Assembly (NCBI GenBank): GCA_018400335.1
Contig: JAGYMT010000039.1
Coordinates: 1-9,788 of the forward strand
Direction of reading: 5' to 3'
Length of the DNA stretch: 9,788 nt
DNA from: Kiritimatiellia bacterium
GTDB lineage: Bacteria > Verrucomicrobiota > Kiritimatiellia > JAAZAB01
Below are positions 1 to 6,217 of the stretch, piece after piece. Made by a program: the position numbers and the translations under genes. Each line of letters begins with the position of its first letter. The stretch's first letter is position 1. The notes below the pieces were generated by a model. It saw nothing but the letters and a program-made list of their open reading frames with translations, made no database searches and was not told the DNA's origin.

Positions 1-247
1 TGCAGGTCTCCAACTTGATATCAGGATCATCCGGCCGAAGCTCAATGAACGACCCCATTTCGCAGTAGGCCACCGCGCCAACCTGTTTGTGCAGATCAAT
101 CAGACCTTGCTCCACCTCCGTGAACCCGGCAAGGTTGAAAGGAACGTTCCTGTTCTTCTTATACCAATGCGACAGGTCCAGCATCAGCGGCACTTGGTCA
201 GGCCGCTTGCCCTCATAAACAACTCTCACTCTTTCGTTTGGTTTCAA
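1..247 (-). CDS. Uroporphyrinogen decarboxylase (URO-D) family protein, N-terminal part
   Basis: Only the first 82 codons are in the window; the frame is open to base 1. The N-terminus has the layout of the URO-D superfamily: a KPNERVRVVYEGKRPDQVP segment at residues 2-20, followed by a variable strand and then 'GSFIELRPDD' near residue 68. The superfamily covers true uroporphyrinogen decarboxylases and many corrinoid-linked methyltransferases (MtaA/CmuA type). In accessory clusters like this one the methyltransferase-like or uncharacterised branch is more likely than haem synthesis, but that is inference. I prefer a TTG start at 247 because AGAGGA lies 4 bases upstream and family members usually begin just before this K-x-x-E-R-V segment. 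An in-frame ATG at 286 would add 13 residues that look unrelated to the family and partly come from a repeat-like sequence. It is the last gene in the collinear run, 75 bases after the Gfo/Idh stop. Confidence 0.8.
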   Translation of the reverse strand, partial: MKPNERVRVVYEGKRPDQVPLMLDLSHWYKKNRNVPFNLAGFTEVEQGLIDLHKQVGAVAYCEMGSFIELRPDDPDIKLETC

Positions 248-253
248 TTCATC

Positions 254-277
254 CTCTGCGCTCTGTGGGGCTCTGCG
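254..277 (-). repeat. Cluster of three CRCAGAG heptamers in the leader of the URO-D gene
   Basis: On the minus strand three near-identical heptamers occur within 24 bases: CGCAGAG at 277-271, CACAGAG at 267-261 and CGCAGAG at 260-254. They sit in a purine-rich leader between the Gfo/Idh stop and the URO-D start. Degenerate strings built from CACAGAG/CGCAGAG-like units are a recurring kind of dispersed intergenic repeat in many environmental bacterial genomes; assigning this one to that class is from memory. The last unit runs into the AGAGGA that probably serves as ribosome binding site. Confidence 0.4.
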
Positions 278-322
278 GGAGATCATCTTCTTCTTTTCTC
301 TCTGTTCCGCAAACGCTTTCCG

Positions 323-1291
323 CTACCCGATCTCCTTCAGCTTCACTTCCCGGCCGTCCTCGTCGCGGCTTTTGACGCCGGCGATCACCAGTTTCATCAA
401 CTCAACGGTCTCATCGAATGGAAAGGGTCGTTTCCCGGTCCGAAGGTATGAAACGAACTCGGCGAGCTGCGACTTGAACGGAAAGAAGCTGTCGCTGGAA
501 GCGGCCTCGGCATGCCCCTCCGTGCCGCACAACTGAAGACATCCGAAAGCCCCGAACATATCGGCGACGGCAACGACAACGACATCAGCGCCGCACTTGT
601 GAACGAGATGCACGACATTACGATTCTTGTCTCCTATATTCCTGGCGGAAACGAATCCCGGCCCCAGGATCGGATAAATGCTCTCCAACGCATGAATTCC
701 ATATTTTTCCCAGCTCTTCGGCGTGGTTATGCACGCAAAACGCAGTTTGCCGAGATTGCGCGTGGAAAGTCTGAACGGAGCAAACTCCTTGCAATAGCGC
801 ATGCAGCTCGAAGACATTATGGCGCGGCCTTCCTCGACCCATCTGCTGAAAACGGCAAGGTCAGCCTCGTTATCGGCCAGAGGCTTGTCAACGAACACTG
901 GCAAACCGGCCTCGACAAAAGGGCGCGCCCGCTCAACATGCTCCGAGCCTCTATCCGTGGCGATGATCACCGCATCCACATGCTCTATCATATCCGCGGA
1001 ACTCGCAACAACATTCGGAATCAGACTGCATTGCGCCACATGTTCGGCAGTGAAACCGCCGTCGCCCTCGCAAAGGATATGCGTCACTTTAGCGCCGGAA
1101 AGACCAAAGCTCTCATCGGGCTCCTTGTTGAGGTACTTAGGGATGCCGGAGAACGGACACTCGCGGGTCATCCTGTCGCGGTCATATCCATTAAAAATGG
1201 CGCTCCACGAATACGGATGCCCGTTGCCCTCCGTGCAGCCAACCATGCCCAGACGAATACTCTTCCTCTTGACTAATGCCGATGACTTCAT
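323..1291 (-). CDS. Gfo/Idh/MocA-family oxidoreductase
   Basis: This is a predicted NAD(P)-dependent dehydrogenase of the glucose-fructose oxidoreductase / inositol dehydrogenase family, acting on a sugar, cyclitol or derivative in the cytoplasm. Numbering from the ATG at 1291 (322 residues): an N-terminal Rossmann strand and loop, LGMVGCTEGNGH, at 14-25; an ADxxE..DAVIIAT-type strand near 104-112; the family's EKP-type motif as VDKPLADN at 134-141 with the catalytic-type Lys136; and a possible catalytic His200 in YGIHALES. The nucleotide loop is not the usual GxGxxG and continues into HPYSWSAIFNGYD, which marks a distinct subfamily. An in-frame ATG at 1333 would add 14 residues but lacks a Shine-Dalgarno sequence, whereas GGAAAG precedes 1291 by 4 bases; the start is moderately sure. 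It lies 117 bases after the fusion gene and before the URO-D gene. Base composition is lower in G+C than the right half of the window. Confidence 0.88.
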   Translation of the reverse strand: MKSSALVKRKSIRLGMVGCTEGNGHPYSWSAIFNGYDRDRMTRECPFSGIPKYLNKEPDESFGLSGAKVTHILCEGDGGFTAEHVAQCSLIPNVVASSADMIEHVDAVIIATDRGSEHVERARPFVEAGLPVFVDKPLADNEADLAVFSRWVEEGRAIMSSSCMRYCKEFAPFRLSTRNLGKLRFACITTPKSWEKYGIHALESIYPILGPGFVSARNIGDKNRNVVHLVHKCGADVVVVAVADMFGAFGCLQLCGTEGHAEAASSDSFFPFKSQLAEFVSYLRTGKRPFPFDETVELMKLVIAGVKSRDEDGREVKLKEIG

Positions 1292-1408
1292 ATTTCTTTC
1301 CGCGCTGATGAACGCCGACACACGGTCCGGCATGGCGGAAATACCCTTACCGTTCTAAAGGCGCGGTTCCGCCGACATTTTTCAAACGACCTTAACATTC
1401 TTTCGACG

Positions 1409-3736
1409 TCACAGCAGGCGGCGAAAACCCGTGTGCGCAACGGGTCCGCGCAGCCGCCTCTCCACATCGCCGCAAGCAAGCGCATCGGCTATATCCGCGA
1501 ATACGCCGGACGCCGCTTCATCATACCTGCCCAATACGGCCTCATCATGCGCGAGCGAAGGATATATTGACGTACCGGCGAGGAACCCGCGATCAAGCAT
1601 GCCCTGCGTGAAAAGGGTCTTCAAAGCCGCGCTTTCATCGTGATCGAATTTAAAACACGCGAGGCATGAATAGCCTGGATCAATTTCAATGGAAACCCGG
1701 TGCGCATCCGACCTCTTCCACCAGATTTCCTTGACCCGCGCCCCGACATCGTTCACATGCGCCGGAATATCAACCTGCTCAAATCTCATCAAAACGGCAA
1801 GCGCCGCAGCAGGCCCCACGCCTTCGGTCCAGTACGTGCTGCTGATGAACGACTTCTCTGCGCCATCCATCGCCGCGCTCGTCCCGATGACGGCTCCGAC
1901 AGGATGGCCATTCCCAAGCGCTTTTGCGAAGATCGCCATGTCCGGCGCAATGCCGCGCTTCATGTGCGCCCCCCCATGATGCAGGCGCCACCCGATGCTG
2001 ATTTCATCGAATATCAACAGCGCGCCCGCTCGATGCGCGCCATCTTTCACGAACTCCAGAAAGCCGGGATCGGGATCGTGATGGCGGCACGGTTCCATTA
2101 TAACGGCGGCAAGCCTTGTTCCATGCTCAGCGAGAATTGACAGAAAATCTTTCCTGTTGTTGTAGGTAAATGCGACGCAGGTGCCGCGCAGTTCGGAAGG
2201 CACACCGGCAGGCTCAAGTCCGGGCAGGAGATGGCCGCGAAGGGAGTCATCCTTTCCCAGATTCGCCGCGAGATACCAGTCATGCCATCCATGATAGCCG
2301 CAGACGGCCACGACAGACCGACCCGTGGTTGCGCGCGCAATACGCACCGCGACCGCGGCCATCTCACCTCCGCAGCGCGCGAACCGGACACGCTCAGCCC
2401 ACGGATGGAGCGCGCAGAGGCGGTCGGCCAGTTCCACTTCCTCCGGCGGATTCAACGTGCACATGCTGCCAAGCCTGACGCGCCTTATCACGGCGCGCGT
2501 GACGGATGGCTCCCTGAAACCAAGCAGGCAGGCGCCTATTCCAAAGCTGGACATATCATAATAATGGCGGCCGTCCATATCCCATGTCTCGCAACCGCGC
2601 GCTTCATGGAAATAGGCCGGCCACAGGCAGGGAGCGAACATTTCCGGGCGCTTGCTCAACAACTGGGTTCCGCCCGGAATGCGGCGCTTTGCATGGCGAT
2701 AGAGATCGCCCGTGATGTCGCCGTGCTCCGTCAGAAGCCCCAGCATGCGCCTGGCATTCTCCCCGAAAACATGAACCATATCAGCCGCGTTCAGCCCGAA
2801 CTCATCAGCCGCGTTCATAAATGCGCGCAGGGATTCAAACCCCACGGAAAACAGCCGGCATTCGGGCGACGACGATTTTGCAGCTTCGGACGAAATCCAT
2901 ATGAACCCATCGCCAGCGGTGACGCAACGGCTGCGCATTTCGGAAATTGGAAAATCACTGCCCCACATCAGACGCCGCGGACCGAAGGCGTCAAGCAACG
3001 CAAGAAGGGGTTCGGCCTCGCATATGGCGGATATATCAAACCAGATATTATCGAGATCATTAAGAGCCGCTGCGCCGGCCGCAGCATTCGGCGCATGAAA
3101 AGCTCTTCCCCCGTGTGCCAGTATCACGCGCGCGTTGGGAAACCGCTCGCAATGTTCGCGCAGATAACGCTGGTTGCCGGCATCCGCCATTGCTCCCTGA
3201 CGAACCAGGTGCAGCGTGATCGCCAATCCGCGCTCGTGCGCCATCGGCCACAGCCAGTCGGGAATGTAATCGCCGGGCAGCGCATCCCATGTGGGAGCGC
3301 TGACACTGTAAGTGTGATATGGCTTGAAGCCCGCGAGATGCGCGTGCACGAAAAGCGGCTCGATATCGGCGGACTTCATGCCGGGCGAAACAAGCGCCAG
3401 CGTTTTACTATTGGCCATACCGGATGTCACCCGGAATATCCATTCATTGACTTTGGGAATAAGAGCGGGTTTCGCGAAGGGAACGGGTATGAAAAGCGCG
3501 CCAGCCGCGCGGCCATGGCCCAACTGCCGCTCGATATGCTCGCGCCACACATCATGCGCAACCTCGTCCGGTCCTTGATCAAACGGGCTTCCCGGCGCGA
3601 CAGAGATATCACGCTTCCTGTAAAGATGCGCGTGTGCATCGAATATCGTTGCGGGAAGACGCGCCGCCAGAGGCACGAATGCAATCTGATCGGCTTTTTC
3701 AAATGACCAGAGATGGCTCATGGAACGCAACTTCAC
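1409..3736 (-). CDS. Fusion protein: amidohydrolase (PF04909-like) + class-III PLP aminotransferase (GSAM-like)
   Basis: One uninterrupted 775-codon frame encodes two enzymes. Residues about 25-335 form a TIM-barrel amidohydrolase of the amidohydrolase-2 type: HxH as FDAHAHLY (His35, His37), His176 in TLHLVR, His208 in ILAHGG and Asp261 in WGSDFP, a complete metal-site set. Residues about 343-775 form a class-III aminotransferase similar to glutamate-1-semialdehyde aminomutase: LYRHAKRRIPGGTQ at 345-358, YHGWHDWY at 481-488, Asp577 in IFDEISIGWR, and the presumed PLP lysine Lys605 in IFAKALGNG. The usual SGTEA phosphate-binding motif reads CGGEMA at 455-460. The GTG start at 3736 overlaps the preceding dehydrogenase stop (GTGA), suggesting coupled translation; an in-frame ATG at 3721 is an alternative and has a weak GGTGA upstream. 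The two activities presumably act in sequence, for example hydrolysis or ring opening and amino transfer or isomerisation; the substrate is unknown. Confidence 0.92.
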   Translation of the reverse strand: MKLRSMSHLWSFEKADQIAFVPLAARLPATIFDAHAHLYRKRDISVAPGSPFDQGPDEVAHDVWREHIERQLGHGRAAGALFIPVPFAKPALIPKVNEWIFRVTSGMANSKTLALVSPGMKSADIEPLFVHAHLAGFKPYHTYSVSAPTWDALPGDYIPDWLWPMAHERGLAITLHLVRQGAMADAGNQRYLREHCERFPNARVILAHGGRAFHAPNAAAGAAALNDLDNIWFDISAICEAEPLLALLDAFGPRRLMWGSDFPISEMRSRCVTAGDGFIWISSEAAKSSSPECRLFSVGFESLRAFMNAADEFGLNAADMVHVFGENARRMLGLLTEHGDITGDLYRHAKRRIPGGTQLLSKRPEMFAPCLWPAYFHEARGCETWDMDGRHYYDMSSFGIGACLLGFREPSVTRAVIRRVRLGSMCTLNPPEEVELADRLCALHPWAERVRFARCGGEMAAVAVRIARATTGRSVVAVCGYHGWHDWYLAANLGKDDSLRGHLLPGLEPAGVPSELRGTCVAFTYNNRKDFLSILAEHGTRLAAVIMEPCRHHDPDPGFLEFVKDGAHRAGALLIFDEISIGWRLHHGGAHMKRGIAPDMAIFAKALGNGHPVGAVIGTSAAMDGAEKSFISSTYWTEGVGPAAALAVLMRFEQVDIPAHVNDVGARVKEIWWKRSDAHRVSIEIDPGYSCLACFKFDHDESAALKTLFTQGMLDRGFLAGTSIYPSLAHDEAVLGRYDEAASGVFADIADALACGDVERRLRGPVAHTGFRRLL

Positions 3737-4767
3737 CCGTTAGGAAGCATTACGGCCTTGACGACGGGCTCCGTGCCGTTCGCGATAGACTGCATAACTG
3801 ACTTCGCATTGTCAAATCCAAATGTGTGGGAAATCAACATGCGCGGGTCCACCAGCCCGTTCTTCAGCAAACGGTTGGATATTGGGAAGTTGATCGCCGG
3901 CTCCGCGAACGTGGGCCGAAGCGTTATCTTGCGAAAGACCAGGTCATTAATATCCATCTCCACCTTATTCCTGCCGCCGAAATGCAGACCGAAGAAGGTG
4001 ATTATGCCCCCGAACCGTATGATCCGCAGGGCGTCCTTCATGCTCTCGGGCGGCGAACTCACTATCACCCTGTCCACTCCGTTCGGAAATCTCTTCTTAA
4101 TTTCATCCTCGACATCCTGTTTCCCGATCTCGATAACCAGGTCGCAGCCGCAATCGCCGGCGACGGAAAATCGGGCACTGCTCGCGGGTTTGTCGTCGCC
4201 GAGCCCCGTGATCGCCACGAATCCCGCGCCCTTCAGCTTCGCCAGCTTAGCGGCCATCAGGCCGAGCGGCCCGTTTCCGAGCACCGCGACACTGCCGCCA
4301 AGCGGAATTTCCGCGTGAAGCACCGAGGTCAGCGACACGGCAAGCGGCTCGGTGAGACATGCATCGCTGAAATCCATTCCATCGAACTTATCAAGACAGT
4401 TGTATCGAACCGACATGTATTCGCCCAATCCCGGCTGCCCCTCCATGTTGAACATGTTCCGGCAGAACTGGGACTGACCGCTCTTGCACGCCTCGCACAC
4501 GCCGCACATCGAGCAGTCCTCGACGATCACCCTGTCGCCAGCCTTCAGGGTAGTCACGTTTTCTCCAGTTTCCACCACCTCCGCGGCCACCTCGTGGCCG
4601 AGCGGCATAGGGTCATCGGGCCAGTCGCGCACGAAGTTGATATCAGTGCCGCACACCCCGCAGGCCATTATCTTGACAATCACATGGTCGTCATCCGCCG
4701 GCTGAATATCCTGAACCCGCTCCCGGATGTCGAACCCCTTCTTCCCGAACAGTCCCCTGCTCTTCAT
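3733..4767 (-). CDS. Zinc-dependent alcohol/polyol dehydrogenase (MDR superfamily)
   Basis: This 344-residue protein is a medium-chain dehydrogenase that should oxidise or reduce an alcohol/ketone with NAD(P)(H). The catalytic zinc site is visible as Cys39 (GVCGTD), His58-Glu59 (GHE) and Glu140 (TEPLAV). The structural zinc site is complete, Cys88, Cys91, Cys94 and Cys102 with the standard 2-2-7 spacing. The Rossmann motif is LGNGPLG at 163-169. Length and domain order are normal for the sorbitol/threonine dehydrogenase-like branch. The ATG at 4767 has AAAGGA 7 bases upstream. The stop at 3735-3733 overlaps the next gene's GTG start, so the dehydrogenase and the fusion protein are probably translated together. 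Together with the Gfo/Idh gene it gives the cluster two different dehydrogenases, suggesting at least two redox steps on one carbon skeleton. The exact substrate cannot be named. Confidence 0.95.
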   Translation of the reverse strand: MKSRGLFGKKGFDIRERVQDIQPADDDHVIVKIMACGVCGTDINFVRDWPDDPMPLGHEVAAEVVETGENVTTLKAGDRVIVEDCSMCGVCEACKSGQSQFCRNMFNMEGQPGLGEYMSVRYNCLDKFDGMDFSDACLTEPLAVSLTSVLHAEIPLGGSVAVLGNGPLGLMAAKLAKLKGAGFVAITGLGDDKPASSARFSVAGDCGCDLVIEIGKQDVEDEIKKRFPNGVDRVIVSSPPESMKDALRIIRFGGIITFFGLHFGGRNKVEMDINDLVFRKITLRPTFAEPAINFPISNRLLKNGLVDPRMLISHTFGFDNAKSVMQSIANGTEPVVKAVMLPNG

Positions 4768-4870
4768 TTACCATTCCTTTCGTTATGATGATATGCAATA
4801 CCGCGCTAACAAGAAGGCACACTCTCCACGGCGGACGCGACGGAGCGCGGCCCTCCGGCTGAAATCGCTC

Positions 4871-6199
4871 TCAGGCGGCGCCGTAGAGCGAGCCGTCCAC
4901 GCCCGGGTATATTTCGTCGTCCGCATGGGCGACGGTCTCGTCCAGATTTCCGAACACTTTCTGGAACGCGCCTACGATCTTCTTCATGAGGTCCAGCCCG
5001 TTCGGCGGATGCACACCATGCACCACCGTGTAGGTGTCGCACAGCTCTCGTGCCACGGGATACTGGTCGAGGTTGTAATCATACTTGATACCCTTCGCCT
5101 CGTTCACGCTCCAAGGGAAGCCCGTGGCGCCATAGCCGAGCTTGCTCTGGAAGAGGTCCTGCCCGGGCACGGGCATCGTCTGCCACTGCCCGACCTGCAA
5201 TCCCTCCTTGTACAGCGCTTTCTCGATCGCGATCCGGAACCGGCGCGGCTCACAGTCAATCCCGGCCGCCTTGGGATTGAACCGGATGTTGTACATGAAA
5301 TATACATGCTTGCAGTCCGACGGACAGTAGGGCGGGATCACGCCTGGAATTTTCGCGAGCTCCGCCGTGAGGTAATTCGCGTTAGCAATGCGGGCGGCGT
5401 TGTTCGCATCCAGGTGTTTCAGCTGTCCGCGCGCGAACGCGGCGGGCAGTTCCTGGTTGCGATACATGTAGCCCAGGATCGAGGCGTTGTACTTTCGGCG
5501 ACGGCTGACCTCGTCAACCTCGTCGCCGAAGCAGCGCACGAGCGAAGCCTTTTTGAGCACGTCCTCATCGTTGGTCACCAGAAGGCCACCCTCGCCCCCG
5601 CAGAGGTTCTTCAAGGCGTTCAGGCTGAATTCCGCGGCGTCGCCAAAGGTCCCGACCATTCGACCTTTGTATGTCGCGCCGTGCGCCTGAGCGGCGTCTT
5701 CCAGCACAAAGAGCTTGTGCCGGCGGGCGATCTTGAGGATCGGATCCATGTCGGCGGGCAGTCCCTGGATGTGGACCGGGATGATGACCTTCGTGCGTTC
5801 CGTGATGGCAGCCTCCAGCCTTTCCGGGTCCATGTTGTAGGTTCTCGGGTCAATATCAACGAATATGGGAACGGCGTTCTGGTGCAGAGCGCAGGAACCC
5901 GAAGCGAGGAAAGTGAAGGCGGAGGTGATAACCTCGTCGCCCGGCCCCACGCCCGCCGCGGCAAGCGCCATGTGCAGCGCAGCGGTGCCGCTGCAGGTGG
6001 TGAGACAGTGCTTGACGCCAACGTACTCGGCCCATTCCTTTTCGAGCGCTTTGCATTGCGGCGCGGTGGCGCCGCATACTATGCCCTTATCAAGAACGTC
6101 ATTCACGTACCTGCGATCATCCTCGGTTATGATGGGCCAGTTCCTGTAATCCGCGCGGGTCAACTCCGGCTTGCCGCCTGCTATCGCCAATCTTGTCAT
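4871..6199 (-). CDS. DegT/DnrJ/EryC1/StrS-family PLP aminotransferase
   Basis: This 442-residue protein transfers an amino group, usually from glutamate or glutamine, to a keto-sugar or keto-cyclitol. Family landmarks are clear: LAIAGGKPEL near the start, TCSGTAALHMAL at 68-79 (phosphate binding), an FVDID segment at 113-117, LEDAAQAHGA at 166-175 with Asp168 for the PLP pyridine nitrogen, and the PLP lysine Lys197 in FSLNALKNLCGGEGG. The C-terminal third, including YPVAREL and the following VVHGVH segment, is arranged like the AHBA-synthase / scyllo-inosose aminotransferase branch; that is a judgement by eye. The tail past about residue 420 (ending DGSLYGAA) is longer than in many members. 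The ATG at 6199 has an excellent GGGAGG 7 bases upstream. It starts 15 bases after the ceramidase-like gene and is followed by a 103-base gap before the dehydrogenase. Confidence 0.95.
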   Translation of the reverse strand: MTRLAIAGGKPELTRADYRNWPIITEDDRRYVNDVLDKGIVCGATAPQCKALEKEWAEYVGVKHCLTTCSGTAALHMALAAAGVGPGDEVITSAFTFLASGSCALHQNAVPIFVDIDPRTYNMDPERLEAAITERTKVIIPVHIQGLPADMDPILKIARRHKLFVLEDAAQAHGATYKGRMVGTFGDAAEFSLNALKNLCGGEGGLLVTNDEDVLKKASLVRCFGDEVDEVSRRRKYNASILGYMYRNQELPAAFARGQLKHLDANNAARIANANYLTAELAKIPGVIPPYCPSDCKHVYFMYNIRFNPKAAGIDCEPRRFRIAIEKALYKEGLQVGQWQTMPVPGQDLFQSKLGYGATGFPWSVNEAKGIKYDYNLDQYPVARELCDTYTVVHGVHPPNGLDLMKKIVGAFQKVFGNLDETVAHADDEIYPGVDGSLYGAA

Positions 6200-6203
6200 G
6201 ACG

Positions 6204-6217
6204 TTTCCTCCCTATTA
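6204..6217 (-). promoter_or_regulatory. Tandem stop plus strong ribosome binding site at the hydrolase/aminotransferase junction
   Basis: Reading the minus strand, the ceramidase-like gene ends TAA at 6217-6215, a second in-frame TAG follows at once (6214-6212), and its last G starts the GGGAGGAAA that serves the DegT gene. The spacer from GGGAGG to the ATG is 7 bases. The tight packing supports co-transcription of the two genes and fixes the DegT start. Confidence 0.75.

Noticed and set aside
512..1276. 254-codon open frame on the plus strand
   Set aside because: Antisense to the Gfo/Idh gene, no recognisable motif, composition typical of a reverse-strand shadow.
1292..1333. Longer Gfo/Idh form starting at ATG 1333
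   Set aside because: No Shine-Dalgarno sequence stands before it and the extra 14 residues precede the normal family start; the ATG at 1291 has GGAAAG upstream. It remains possible.
2231..3706. 491-codon open frame on the plus strand
   Set aside because: It lies wholly opposite the fusion gene, whose two domains have intact motifs; the plus-strand translation shows no domain and is a product of the codon bias of the real gene.
4841..4857. Hairpin CGGAG-7-CTCCG in the gap between the DegT and dehydrogenase genes
   Set aside because: The stem is only 5 base pairs and no T-run follows directly, so it is not a credible intrinsic terminator.
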